DNA of 64,000 nucleotides, taken from contig NZ_CP053839.1 in the NCBI RefSeq assembly GCF_013201625.1, positions 1,922,001-1,986,000 of the forward strand, in the 5' to 3' direction. The DNA is from Aliarcobacter lanthieri (GTDB lineage: Bacteria > Campylobacterota > Campylobacteria > Campylobacterales > Arcobacteraceae). How positions within the stretch are numbered: position 1 is the first letter of the stretch; every line of letters starts with the position of its first letter. The notes under the pieces were generated by a model, which was given only the letters and a program-made list of their open reading frames with translations, was not told where the DNA came from and ran no database searches. A program made the position numbers and the translations under genes. Of this stretch, positions 34,681-43,714 are shown one piece after another.

Positions 34681-34711
34681 CCAAGCTTTAAAACTTGCAA
34701 GGATTAGCAAA

Positions 34712-35611
34712 ATGGCACAAATAAACCAAAAAGTTCAAACTCTAATAGATGCAATTCCGTATTTTAAAAAATTTTATGGAAAGACTATTGTAATAAAATA
34801 TGGTGGTTCAGCACAAACTAGCCCTGAATTAAAAGAAAAATTTGCTCAAGATATAGTTTTATTGACTCTTCTAGGAATAAAACCAATTATTGTTCACGGT
34901 GGAGGAGCAAGGATAACAGAACTTCTTACAAAACTGGAAATACCTTCTTCATTCGTTGATGGTTATAGAGTTACTTGTGAGGATAGTATGAGAGTTGTTG
35001 AAATGGTTTTAAGTGGAGAAATAAATAAAAATATTTCCTCTTTACTAAATTTTCATGGAGCAAAAGCTATTGGGATTTCTGGAAAAGATTCTGGGATCAT
35101 AAAAGCTATTCCAAAAGATGATGGAAGATTTGGATTTACTGGAGATATAACAGAAGTAAATGGTGAAGTAATAAATAATTTAATAAAAGAAGGATTTATC
35201 CCTGTAATTGCTCCAATAGCAAATGGTAATGAACCAAACCATCCAGGATTCAATATAAATGCTGATGTTGCAGCTTGTAAAATTGCAATGGCTGTAAAAG
35301 CTCAAAAGGTAATATTTTTAACAGATACTATTGGAGTTTTAAATAAAAGTGGAGAGCTAATTCAGACTTTAGATAAAGCAAATGTTGAAATGTTTAAAAA
35401 AGATGGAACTATAGCTGGTGGAATGATACCTAAAGTTGATTCTTGTATTGAAGCAATTCATAATGGTGTAAATAAAGCACATATAATTGATGGAAGAGTT
35501 GAGCACTCTATTTTACTTGAATTATTTACAAGTGATGGAATTGGAACACAATTTATTAGAATTGATAATCCAAATAATGGAATTGATATAGAAAAATTAT
35601 TAAATAGTTAG
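34712..35611 (+). CDS. argB: Acetylglutamate kinase
   Basis: 299 residues of the amino-acid kinase family. It phosphorylates N-acetylglutamate in arginine synthesis. Motifs: VIKYGGSAQT (lysine and glycine loop for ATP), IVHGGGARIT (substrate loop), GFNINADVAA and FLTDTIGVL. An N-terminal helix (INQKVQTLIDAIPY) is of the type linked to arginine feedback in hexameric enzymes. It is followed at 8 bases by thrC, so the two probably share an operon. AAGGATT precedes the ATG. Confidence 0.95.
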   Translation: MAQINQKVQTLIDAIPYFKKFYGKTIVIKYGGSAQTSPELKEKFAQDIVLLTLLGIKPIIVHGGGARITELLTKLEIPSSFVDGYRVTCEDSMRVVEMVLSGEINKNISSLLNFHGAKAIGISGKDSGIIKAIPKDDGRFGFTGDITEVNGEVINNLIKEGFIPVIAPIANGNEPNHPGFNINADVAACKIAMAVKAQKVIFLTDTIGVLNKSGELIQTLDKANVEMFKKDGTIAGGMIPKVDSCIEAIHNGVNKAHIIDGRVEHSILLELFTSDGIGTQFIRIDNPNNGIDIEKLLNS

Positions 35612-35619
35612 GAGAAGAT

Positions 35620-37101
35620 ATGAATTTTATTGAAACAAGAGGAAATGATGGAATAAAACCAAAAGAAGTAAGCTTTAGTGAAGCTATACTAAATCCAAGT
35701 ACATCTTTTGGTGGACTTTATGTTCCAAAATATTTACCAACACTTGAAAAAGATTTTATACAAAATCACTTAAATTCGAGCTATAAAGAACTAGCATATG
35801 ATATTTTGAAAGCTTTTAAAATAGATATTGATGAAAATGAAATAAAAAAAGCTTTAGACTTATATGATAATTTTGACGATATCAATAATCCTTGCCCAGT
35901 AGTAAAAGTAAAAAATGATTTATTTGTTCATGAGCAATATCATGGTCCAACAAGAGCATTTAAAGATATGGCTTTGCAACCATTTGGATCTATCTTAAGT
36001 TCTATTGCGAAAATGAAAAATGAAAAATATTTGATACTTGCTGCAACTTCAGGAGACACTGGACCAGCTGCACTAAATACTTTTAAAAATAAAGAAAATA
36101 TTCAAGTTGTATGTTTATATCCAGATGGAGGAACAAGTGATGTTCAAAGACTTCAAATGGTTTGTGAAGATGGTAAGAATCTTAATGTTTTAGGAATAAA
36201 GGGTAATTTTGATGATGCACAAAATGCACTTAAAAATCTTTTAGCTTCATCTTCTTTTAAAATTGAATTAGAAAAAGATAATATAAAACTAAGTGCTGCG
36301 AATTCTGTAAATTTCGGAAGAATAATTTTCCAAATTATTTATCATTTTTGGTCTTATATACAACTTTTAAAACAAAATGAAATAAAAAATGGTGAAAAAA
36401 TATATTTAGTAGTTCCAAGTGGAAATTTTGGAAATGTTTTAGGTGCATATTATGCGCAAAAAATGGGATTATCAATAGAAAAGCTTTTAGTTGCTTCAAA
36501 TGAGAATAATATTCTTACTGAATGGATAAATACTGGAATTTATGATATCAGAAATAAAGAACTAAAACTAACACGTTCACCAGCTATGGATATTCTTAAA
36601 TCTTCTAATATTGAAAGAGTTATTTTTGATCTATTTGGAAATGAAAGAACAAAAGAATTAATGGAAGATTTAAATAAAAATAATATTTTTTCTATGACAA
36701 AAGATGAAACATCAAAATTACAACAATATTTTAGTGCTATTTATTCTAATGATACTTTTGGTAACACTACAATAAAAGAGTTTCTAGATATTGGTTATTT
36801 AATGGATCCACATACAGCAACTTGTATAAAAGCATACAATGAATTGAGAGAAAAACCTTTAAAAACTGTTGTTTACTCAACAGCAGAATGGACAAAATTT
36901 TCTCCAACAGTATTAAATGCATTAAAACAAGACTCAAAAAAATATAGTGATAAAGATGCTTTAGAAGAAATATCAACAAAATATAAAGCTATACTACCAA
37001 AAAGTATAAAAGATCTATTTACTGCAACAATTAACCATAATCTAGTAATAGATAAAAAAGACATAGAAACTGAAATTGTAAAATTTATTAGAAAATCATA
37101 A
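35620..37101 (+). CDS. thrC: Threonine synthase
   Basis: 493 residues, the long form typical of many Gram-negatives. PLP enzyme converting O-phosphohomoserine to threonine. The PLP lysine is in GPTRAFKDMALQ (K115). Other markers are ATSGDTGPAAL, VSPSGNFG-like VPSGNFGNVLGAYY and LDPHTA-like LMDPHTATC. TTAGGAGAAGAT precedes the ATG. The substrate maker thrB is at 61910-62791, not linked. A terminator hairpin spans the stop codon. Confidence 0.95.
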   Translation: MNFIETRGNDGIKPKEVSFSEAILNPSTSFGGLYVPKYLPTLEKDFIQNHLNSSYKELAYDILKAFKIDIDENEIKKALDLYDNFDDINNPCPVVKVKNDLFVHEQYHGPTRAFKDMALQPFGSILSSIAKMKNEKYLILAATSGDTGPAALNTFKNKENIQVVCLYPDGGTSDVQRLQMVCEDGKNLNVLGIKGNFDDAQNALKNLLASSSFKIELEKDNIKLSAANSVNFGRIIFQIIYHFWSYIQLLKQNEIKNGEKIYLVVPSGNFGNVLGAYYAQKMGLSIEKLLVASNENNILTEWINTGIYDIRNKELKLTRSPAMDILKSSNIERVIFDLFGNERTKELMEDLNKNNIFSMTKDETSKLQQYFSAIYSNDTFGNTTIKEFLDIGYLMDPHTATCIKAYNELREKPLKTVVYSTAEWTKFSPTVLNALKQDSKKYSDKDALEEISTKYKAILPKSIKDLFTATINHNLVIDKKDIETEIVKFIRKS

Positions 37102-37114
37102 GATTTTCTAATAA
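37085..37114 (+). terminator. Terminator of argB-thrC
   Basis: A 13-bp perfect stem TTATTAGAAAATC/GATTTTCTAATAA with loop ATAA, overlapping the thrC stop codon and followed by AT-rich sequence. Confidence 0.7.
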
Positions 37115-37195
37115 TAAATATTTTTAACCTTTCTACTCACTATTTAATAAAAACCTAGCTATCTATGACCTAAATCAATAATTCTTAAGTAACTT

Positions 37196-37201
37196 TATAA
37201 T
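37196..37201 (+). promoter_or_regulatory. -10 element of petABC
   Basis: TATAAT 42 bases before the petA ATG, within the 142-base gap after thrC. No clear -35 is visible. Confidence 0.5.
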
Positions 37202-37243
37202 AGAATCTAGCCTGATTCTAATTTTAAAAAAAGGAAGCCAAAT

Positions 37244-37744
37244 ATGTCTAAAGATACAAATAGACGAGATTTTATTGGTTACTCTTTTGCTGCTGTTGCT
37301 GCAGTTGGAGGGGCCGCGTCTCTTGTTGGTATGAAACAGGTGTGGGATCCACTTCCTAGCGTTTTAGCTGGTGGATTTACAGAAGTTGATTTAAGTGCGT
37401 TAAAAGCTGGTGAACCAGAAACTTTTACATGGAGAGGGAAACCTATCTTTGTTCTTAAAAAAACTCCTGATATGGAAAACAATAAAAGAGATTTAGTTAT
37501 TGGAAGTGACAGATATACTGTTGCTATTGGTCTTTGTACACACTTAGGTTGTATTCCAGCATGGAAAAAAGACCAATGGAAATGTGCATGTCACGGTGGA
37601 GAATTTAATGCAAGTGGTGAGCAAACATTTGGACCACCACCAAGACCATTAGATTTACCTCCATTTGAAGTAAAAGGGAATACTCTTGTTCTTGGGAATG
37701 AAGGACCAGAGTACAAACAAATCGCTGATGCGATGATGGCATAA
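37244..37744 (+). CDS. petA: Ubiquinol-cytochrome c reductase Rieske iron-sulfur subunit
   Basis: 166 residues. The Tat-type N-terminus (NRRDFIGYSFAAVAAVGG) serves as membrane anchor. The Rieske 2Fe-2S site is complete: CTHLGC (C98, H100, C103) and CACHGGEF (C114, C116, H117). Two Cys and two His bind the cluster, and C103-C116 form the disulfide. The subunit carries electrons from menaquinol to cytochrome c1 in the bc1 complex. First gene of petABC. AAGGAAG precedes the ATG. Confidence 0.96.
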   Translation: MSKDTNRRDFIGYSFAAVAAVGGAASLVGMKQVWDPLPSVLAGGFTEVDLSALKAGEPETFTWRGKPIFVLKKTPDMENNKRDLVIGSDRYTVAIGLCTHLGCIPAWKKDQWKCACHGGEFNASGEQTFGPPPRPLDLPPFEVKGNTLVLGNEGPEYKQIADAMMA

Positions 37745-37754
37745 GGAGTAAGAG

Positions 37755-39005
37755 ATGGCAAAATTTGAAAAAGCTAACTCTGTTGGAGAGTGGTTAGACC
37801 AAAGATTAAACTTAACTACGTTTAATAAAGTTATGATGACTGAATACTGGATTCCAAAAGATATTAACTTCTTATGGGCAATGGGTGTACTTTTAGCTAC
37901 TACATTTGGTATTTTAGTTATTTCTGGACTATTTTTAATGATGTATTACAAACCAGATGTTGCTTTAGCATTTGATTCTGTAAACTATACAATTATGCAA
38001 GAAGTTGCATTTGGTTGGTTATTTAGACATATGCATGGAGTTGCAGCATCTGTTGTTTTCTTAGTTATCTATATTCATATGCTTACAGGAATCTACTATG
38101 GTTCTTATAAACAAGGAAGAGAGATGATTTGGATTTCAGGAATGTTATTATTTATGACATTTAGTGCTGCTGGATTCTCTGGTTATATGTTACCATGGGG
38201 ACAAATGTCTTACTGGGCTGCAATGGTTATTACAAACTTATTTGGTGGAGTTCCTGTTATAGGAGATGCATTAGTTGTTTGGATTAGAGGAGATTTTAAC
38301 GTTGCTGATGCAACTTTAACAAGATTCTTTATGTTACACGTATTCTTACTACCAATAGTTATTATGGGACTTATCGGTCTACACTTCTATACTTTAAGAA
38401 TTCCTCACGTAAATAATCAAACTTCTGAAGAGTTAGATTATGATGCTGAAGCTGAGAAATATTTAAGTGGTAAGAAAAAAGAGGCAAAAGTTATTCCTTT
38501 CTGGCCTGTATTCATCTCAAAAGATTTAGCAGTTCTTGGAATTTTCCTAATTTTCTACTTCTATTTAGTATTCTTCCATTATAACTTTGCTATGGATCCA
38601 GTAAACTTTGATCCAGCAGATTCAATGGTTACACCAGCACACATCTATCCTGAGTGGTATTTCTTATGGTCATATGAAGTATTAAGAGGATTCTTCTTTG
38701 ATATTGCTGGAATTAAAGCATTTGATATTGGTTTAATTGCATTTGCATTTGCAAATGGTATTTTCCTAGTATTACCTTGGCTAGATAGAGATCCAAAAAT
38801 ATTACCAGCACATAAAAGACCAGTATTCTTTATTTGGTTCTGGATATTAATGGCAGATTTAATTGTATTAACAATTTGGGGTAAACTTCCTCCAACAGGT
38901 ACAAATGCGTGGGTAGGATTCTTTGCAGCTGTTATATTTATTTTACTGTTCGTTCTACTTCCACTTATTACAAAAATTGATGCAAAAAGAAGGGGAACAC
39001 TATGA
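37755..39005 (+). CDS. petB: Cytochrome b subunit of the bc1 complex
   Basis: 416 residues, full-length cytochrome b with about eight membrane helices. Heme-ligand histidines are in FRHMHGVAAS with VIYIHMLTG, and in FMLHVFLLP with GLHFYTLRIPH. The quinol-oxidation loop motif is PEWYFLWSYEVLRG. It oxidises menaquinol and passes electrons to two b hemes. The gene is 10 bases after petA and overlaps petC by 4 bases (ATGA). Confidence 0.96.
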   Translation: MAKFEKANSVGEWLDQRLNLTTFNKVMMTEYWIPKDINFLWAMGVLLATTFGILVISGLFLMMYYKPDVALAFDSVNYTIMQEVAFGWLFRHMHGVAASVVFLVIYIHMLTGIYYGSYKQGREMIWISGMLLFMTFSAAGFSGYMLPWGQMSYWAAMVITNLFGGVPVIGDALVVWIRGDFNVADATLTRFFMLHVFLLPIVIMGLIGLHFYTLRIPHVNNQTSEELDYDAEAEKYLSGKKKEAKVIPFWPVFISKDLAVLGIFLIFYFYLVFFHYNFAMDPVNFDPADSMVTPAHIYPEWYFLWSYEVLRGFFFDIAGIKAFDIGLIAFAFANGIFLVLPWLDRDPKILPAHKRPVFFIWFWILMADLIVLTIWGKLPPTGTNAWVGFFAAVIFILLFVLLPLITKIDAKRRGTL

Positions 39006-40060
39006 GAGAATTAAAAATATTAGCAGTAGTAGTAGCTTTAACTCTTATTACTTACTGGGGAGTTGAGCCTTTTGCTCACTCACAAATGCATCCACATGTT
39101 TCACCTGCAAACTTTGATTTTGCTACTGCTGATAAAGAATCAGCAAAAGAAGGTATTGAAAAAGCTAAAACAGCTTTAGCTGAAGCTGAAAAAAGTTTAG
39201 AAAAAGCTAAAGAAAATACAAAAGCTGCGGCTGAAAAATCTGTAAAAGGTGCTCAAGTAACTTTAGATGAAAAAGTAGAGTTTGAAAAAACTATTAATAC
39301 TTTTTGGGCTACAAATGAAGAAGCTATAAAAGCAACTGGAGATATAGCAAATGGTGAAATGCTAGTAACTACAAACTGTATTGCTTGTCATAGTATTGAA
39401 TCAAAAGGCTTCCCTCCGATTATGGATAATGTTAGTGCAGGAGCTGCTTATGGAGTAACTCCTCCTGATTTAGGAAGTGCTGGAAAATTATATACTAAAG
39501 AATATTTAGTAGCATTTATTAGTAATCCTGCTCTTGCTTCAAAAACATCTCATAAATTTGTAGATGGAAAAGTTCATCCAATGCCTGGATATGACTGGAT
39601 GCCAGCTCAAGAGATTGCAGATATGGTTGCATACTTAAAATCAATTGCTCCAAAAGAGATGTCAAATAAAGAAGTTTTTGTTGATGCTTGTCAAAGATGT
39701 CATGGTATTAAATATGCTGATATGAAAAATGGGACGATGTCTTCATTTACTGCACATCATGATATAAAAACTTATATGGGTAAACTACCTCCTGATCTAT
39801 CTCAGTATATAAGAAGTAGAGGAGCTGATTATTTAAATACATTTATAAATGATCCTCAAAAACAACTTGAAGGAACAGCAATGCCAAGAGTTGGTTTAAG
39901 TCAAGATTCTCAAGAGCAAGTTATATCTTATTTAGAAGAGATTGGTGATTCTAAAAAAGCACAAAGAGAAGAATTAGGACCTAAATTCTTAATCTATCTT
40001 GTGATTTTTGCAATCTTTGCATTCCTATGGAAAGCAAGTAGATGGAGAGATGTTCATTAA
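39002..40060 (+). CDS. petC: Diheme cytochrome c1 subunit of the bc1 complex
   Basis: 352 residues. An N-terminal membrane helix (about 5-20), two c-type heme sites C126-IA-CH130 and C230-QR-CH234, and a C-terminal membrane anchor (about 329-345). Methionines M194 (HPMPGY) and M294 (GTAMPR) are candidate axial ligands. Diheme c1 is characteristic of Campylobacterota. Residues about 46-90 are an unusual Ala/Lys/Glu-rich helical stretch between the anchor and the first heme domain. It accepts electrons from the Rieske protein and passes them to soluble cytochrome c. Confidence 0.94.
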   Translation: MRELKILAVVVALTLITYWGVEPFAHSQMHPHVSPANFDFATADKESAKEGIEKAKTALAEAEKSLEKAKENTKAAAEKSVKGAQVTLDEKVEFEKTINTFWATNEEAIKATGDIANGEMLVTTNCIACHSIESKGFPPIMDNVSAGAAYGVTPPDLGSAGKLYTKEYLVAFISNPALASKTSHKFVDGKVHPMPGYDWMPAQEIADMVAYLKSIAPKEMSNKEVFVDACQRCHGIKYADMKNGTMSSFTAHHDIKTYMGKLPPDLSQYIRSRGADYLNTFINDPQKQLEGTAMPRVGLSQDSQEQVISYLEEIGDSKKAQREELGPKFLIYLVIFAIFAFLWKASRWRDVH

Positions 40061-40089
40061 GAACATCTTTTCATAAGTTAGGAGAAAAA

Positions 40090-40485
40090 ATGAAATTAGT
40101 AAAACTATTACTTATATCATCACTAGTTGGAACTTTTTTAAGTGCTAATGATGTAATGCAAAAATCAATGTCAACTATGGAAAAAGGTATGGCATTAATT
40201 CAAAAAGGGTTTTTAAATAATAATATTGATTTAATCAAAGAAGGAAATAAACTTGTAAATGAGGGAAATGAACTTTTTTCAGATAAAAAATTAATTGTTC
40301 AATATTTACCAGAAAATAAAAAGCATATGGCAAATATTGCTGAAAATGCTTCAAAAAGAATCGCTTTAGATGTTGCTGAAATAGAGCAAAATTTACAAAA
40401 TAAAGCTTTTATAAAAGCTGGTAACTCTTATTCAGACATGTTAAATGCCTGTTCTAACTGCCACTCTATTGTAAGAGGTTGGTAA
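40090..40485 (+). CDS. Small periplasmic cytochrome c, class II-like
   Basis: 131 residues. The signal peptide ends at about LSA (residue 18). The mature part is helical, and a single heme-binding CSNCH sits six residues before the end, as in class II (cytochrome c-prime-like) proteins. It follows petC and may receive electrons from the bc1 complex or be an accessory of it. The frame extends upstream to 40042, overlapping petC, but ATG 40090 has TAGGAG upstream and a proper signal peptide, so I use it. Confidence 0.85.
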   Translation: MKLVKLLLISSLVGTFLSANDVMQKSMSTMEKGMALIQKGFLNNNIDLIKEGNKLVNEGNELFSDKKLIVQYLPENKKHMANIAENASKRIALDVAEIEQNLQNKAFIKAGNSYSDMLNACSNCHSIVRGW

Positions 40486-40488
40486 TAA

Positions 40489-40519
40489 TTATAAAAGAGT
40501 AGTTTTTACTCTTTTATAA
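40489..40519. terminator. Bidirectional terminator between the cytochrome gene and rsmE
   Basis: A 13-bp perfect stem TTATAAAAGAGTA/TACTCTTTTATAA with loop GTTTT; the rsmE stop codon lies inside. Confidence 0.8.
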
Positions 40520-41185
40520 AACTATTTTTGATGAAGCAGATATTATGGCTGTTTCAGATTTTAAAATCAAGTTTGTATCAAATCCAACTATAAAATCTTT
40601 ATTAAAAAGTTCTCTTTCTCTTTTTGAGAATCCACCTTCAGTACCTATAACTAAAGTTTTAATATCACTTAATTTATCCTCTAATTTATTTGTAGAAAAA
40701 TCTAAAAAATATGTATTAGGATTTTCATTAATAAAAGTATCAATATTTTTACAAGTTTTTAACTTTATAATACTACTTCTTCCACATTGAGATGATGAAC
40801 TAATTAAAATTTTTTCTAATTTTTCTAAATTTAATTTAAAATTCTTTTGAGAAAAATCACTATATATAAAAGTTATTTTATCAATTCCCATTTCATTTAA
40901 AGAAGCAATTGATTTTTCAATAGTTTTTGGATCAACTATACACCAACCTAAATGTAGTTTTTTTAAATTCTCACAATCTTTTTCTTCTATTGATATTAAA
41001 TTTAAGGTAGCTCTTTTTTTATCTATTAGATTTAAGTTATATAAATAGATATTTTTATCTATTAGATTTCTAAAATATATTTTGTCACCTACTTTATGAC
41101 GTCTTGCTTTAATTATATAATTATATATTTCATCTTTAATTTCTAAAATTTCATTGCCACATGAAGAATCATAAACAAATTGCAT
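40514..41185 (-). CDS. rsmE: 16S rRNA m3U1498 methyltransferase
   Basis: 223 residues, SPOUT family. An N-terminal PUA-like domain (KARRHKVGDKIYF) precedes the knotted SAM domain: LGWCIVDPKTIEKSI, SQCGRS and VIGTEGGFSKRERELF. It methylates U1498 of 16S rRNA. The start codon overlaps the stop of the upstream membrane protein gene by one base (TAATG), so they are co-translated. Confidence 0.92.
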   Translation of the reverse strand: MQFVYDSSCGNEILEIKDEIYNYIIKARRHKVGDKIYFRNLIDKNIYLYNLNLIDKKRATLNLISIEEKDCENLKKLHLGWCIVDPKTIEKSIASLNEMGIDKITFIYSDFSQKNFKLNLEKLEKILISSSSQCGRSSIIKLKTCKNIDTFINENPNTYFLDFSTNKLEDKLSDIKTLVIGTEGGFSKRERELFNKDFIVGFDTNLILKSETAIISASSKIVL

Positions 41186-41589
41186 TAAAATACTTTACTT
41201 ATAATAAGAACTGCAAGTAAAACTAATATTTCAATAATATAAATTTTTTTTGCATAAATATAAAATTTTTCCTGAAGTTCAACATCTGTAGTTTTTATTA
41301 TTCTCATCTTTTTATATCTTTTTATCTCAATTACAAGTAAAAATATAGAAGCTGGTATCATCAAAGCTATTGTTATACTAAAGTATTGAGCATAAAATGC
41401 TACTATAGTTCCTGTATAAATTACTATCGCATTACTTAGGTGATATACTGGTGTCATAAACTTTAATCTTTTAGCTAAAGATATAAAATCTTTTTTTGTT
41501 AGAACAGAGTATAAATTAAAAAGCATAATTGCTAGAAAAATATATATTGCATAAATGTGTACTGTTATTGCATCTTGCATTAATTCCAT
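41185..41589 (-). CDS. Four-helix membrane protein of unknown function
   Basis: 134 residues with four hydrophobic segments (about 10-28, 49-68, 70-88 and 112-132) and basic loops (KRYKKMR). The family is not recognised. It contains conserved-looking polar residues in the first and second helices (H11, H50). It is translationally coupled to rsmE and divergent from queC. Confidence 0.7.
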   Translation of the reverse strand: MELMQDAITVHIYAIYIFLAIMLFNLYSVLTKKDFISLAKRLKFMTPVYHLSNAIVIYTGTIVAFYAQYFSITIALMIPASIFLLVIEIKRYKKMRIIKTTDVELQEKFYIYAKKIYIIEILVLLAVLIISKVF

Positions 41590-41695
41590 ATTGGTTTATC
41601 TCACTTTTAAAAAATTTTGCTATTATATCCAACTTGTCATAAGTTTATAATTTTCAAATTCAATACATTTTTTTATGACAAAAGGATTTTATAAA

Positions 41696-42379
41696 ATGAA
41701 TAATAATTTAAACAAAAAAGCAATAGTTATTTTAAGTGGTGGGATGGATTCTACTTTAAGTTCATATATAGCAAAAAAAGATGGTTATGAATTGATAGCT
41801 GTACATTTTAATTATGGACAAAGAACACAGAATAAAGAGTTAACAGCCTTTAGAGAAATTTGTAAAGCATTAAGAGTTGTAAATAAATATGAAATAGATA
41901 TACCATTTTTTACACAAATTGGTGCAAATGCTTTAACTGATTTAAGTATTGATGTACCAACTGGTGGTTTAGAAGCAGGAGTTCCTATAACTTATGTTCC
42001 TTTTAGAAATGGTATTTTTTTAGCAATTACTGCTGCTATTGCGGAGAAAGAAAATGCAACTGCTATGTACATAGGAGTTGTTCAAGAGGATAGCTCAGGT
42101 TATCCTGATTGTACAGATAGTTTTATAAATTCTATTTCAAAAGCAATAAATGAAGGAACAAAAGAAGATACAAATATAGAGATTATTACTCCTTTAGTAC
42201 ACTTAAGTAAATCTCAAATTGTACAAAAAGCAGTTGAATTAAATGTACCATTAGAGCTTACTTGGTCTTGTTACAAAGAAGAAGATGAAGCTTGTGGAGT
42301 TTGCGATTCTTGCAGACTAAGATTAAATGGATTTTTAGAAGCAAATAAAAAAGATCCAATAAAATACAAGGATTTGTAA
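41696..42379 (+). CDS. queC: 7-cyano-7-deazaguanine (preQ0) synthase
   Basis: 227 residues. ATP-dependent synthesis of preQ0 from 7-carboxy-7-deazaguanine, for queuosine in tRNA. PP-loop ATPase motif SGGMDST (14-20). The C-terminal zinc site is [18 protein letters not shown] with four cysteines. The frame opens at 41675, but ATG 41696 with AAAGGA upstream gives the family N-terminus. First of three queuosine genes; queD follows with no gap. Confidence 0.95.
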   Translation: MNNNLNKKAIVILSGGMDSTLSSYIAKKDGYELIAVHFNYGQRTQNKELTAFREICKALRVVNKYEIDIPFFTQIGANALTDLSIDVPTGGLEAGVPITYVPFRNGIFLAITAAIAEKENATAMYIGVVQEDSSGYPDCTDSFINSISKAINEGTKEDTNIEIITPLVHLSKSQIVQKAVELNVPLELTWSCYKEEDEACGVCDSCRLRLNGFLEANKKDPIKYKDL

Positions 42380-42901
42380 ATGTGGAAAATATCAAAAGAG
42401 TTTGATTTTTGTTATGGACATAGAGTTTGGTCACAAACTTTAAATGTTGATTTTTCTCTTGATAGTTGTCTTATGTGTAGACACTTACATGGACATCAAG
42501 GGAAAGTAATAGTCCATCTTGAAGCAACTCAATTAAAAGATGGAATGGTTACAGATTTTAAACATCTAAATTGGTTTAAAGCATTTTTAGATGATGTACT
42601 TGACCATAAATTTATAATAGACATAAAAGATCCATTATTCTCAACAATTGTACCAAATATAAAAAAAGAAAATCTTATAAAATTTGATGATGGATACTCT
42701 ATAATAGATTTAACACCATTTAAAAATGAATTTATAGAACTTTATGAAAGTTTCATCATTGTTGATTTTGTTCCAACAAGTGAGAATCTATCAGCTTGGC
42801 TCTTAAAAATTGTCCAAAATAAAATGAAAGAGATAAATATTAAAGTTTCACATATAGAATTTTTAGAAACTCCAAAAAGTAAAAGCACTTTTTATGCTTG
42901 A
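42380..42901 (+). CDS. queD: 6-carboxytetrahydropterin synthase
   Basis: 173 residues, somewhat longer than the minimal QueD of about 120. The T-fold enzyme makes 6-carboxytetrahydropterin from dihydroneopterin triphosphate. Zinc ligands H14 (YGHRV), H37 and H39 (HLHGH) and the catalytic cysteine C33 keep the usual four-residue spacing. Its ATG directly follows the queC stop, and its end overlaps queE by 8 bases. Confidence 0.9.
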   Translation: MWKISKEFDFCYGHRVWSQTLNVDFSLDSCLMCRHLHGHQGKVIVHLEATQLKDGMVTDFKHLNWFKAFLDDVLDHKFIIDIKDPLFSTIVPNIKKENLIKFDDGYSIIDLTPFKNEFIELYESFIIVDFVPTSENLSAWLLKIVQNKMKEINIKVSHIEFLETPKSKSTFYA

Positions 42902-43658
42902 AATAAATGAAATTTTTGGTCCAACAATACAAGGAGAAGGCAAATTTGTAGGTTCTCCTTCAATATTTATTAGATTTGGAAAGTGTAATTTTTCGTGTGT
43001 TGGTTTTGGGGTGGAATATGAAACTCCAAGTGGTGTAAAGAAGTGTGCTTGTGATTCATATTATGCTGTTGATAAAGAGTTTAAAGATAATTGGGAAAAA
43101 TATAGTTCACATTTAGATATTATCAATGAAGTTAATAAACTTATTGAAAATTCTAATTATGAATATAAAATTGATATTGTAATAACAGGTGGTGAGCCAC
43201 TTTTATATTGGAATAAAATTGAGTTTCAAAAATTACTAAAATATTATATAGATAATAACCATAGAGTAACAATTGAAACAAATGCTTCTTTAGATATAAA
43301 TATTAAAGAAGCATTTCAAAAAAAAATTATATTTTCTATGAGTGTAAAACTAAGTAATTCCTTAGAACCTTTAAAAAGAAGAGTAAACAAAAAAACATTA
43401 AAAAATATTTTAGAAAATACAAGTAAATCTTATTTAAAATTTGTAATAGGAAATGATTTTTTAACTCAAGCAATAGATGAAATAAAAGATATTTTAGATG
43501 ATATCCCAAAATGTGAAGTTTATTTGATGCCTTTAGGAGATACATCAAAACAAATAGATGAAAACTCTATAAACGTTATAAATTTAGCTATAAAATACGG
43601 GTTCAAATACTCTGATAGACTTCATATTAGAGTTTGGAATAATCAAAGAGGCGTTTAA
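42894..43658 (+). CDS. queE: 7-carboxy-7-deazaguanine synthase with atypical cysteine spacing
   Basis: 254 residues. Radical SAM enzyme that contracts the pterin ring to CDG. N-terminal markers NEIFGPTIQGEG and SIFIRFGKCNFSC are clear, as is the SAM-binding DIVITGGEPLLYW. The cluster motif is unusual: C31-x3-C35, then C51-x-C53 after a 15-residue insertion, instead of CX3CX2C or CX14CX2C. Identity is supported by the overlap with queD and by queC. Which three cysteines bind the 4Fe-4S cluster is not clear. Confidence 0.9.
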   Translation: MLEINEIFGPTIQGEGKFVGSPSIFIRFGKCNFSCVGFGVEYETPSGVKKCACDSYYAVDKEFKDNWEKYSSHLDIINEVNKLIENSNYEYKIDIVITGGEPLLYWNKIEFQKLLKYYIDNNHRVTIETNASLDINIKEAFQKKIIFSMSVKLSNSLEPLKRRVNKKTLKNILENTSKSYLKFVIGNDFLTQAIDEIKDILDDIPKCEVYLMPLGDTSKQIDENSINVINLAIKYGFKYSDRLHIRVWNNQRGV

Positions 43659-43675
43659 TATAATATAAATATTGC

Positions 43676-43681
43676 TATAAT
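43676..43681 (+). promoter_or_regulatory. -10 element of fabG
   Basis: TATAAT 33 bases before the fabG ATG, in the 56-base gap after queE. Confidence 0.5.
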
Positions 43682-43714
43682 TTAGCTTTATTCAAAAAAT
43701 AGTAAGGATTAATT

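Noticed and set aside
37102-37243. Possible RNA gene in the gap between thrC and petA
   Set aside because: Apart from the thrC terminator and a TATAAT box no cloverleaf or conserved structure was found.
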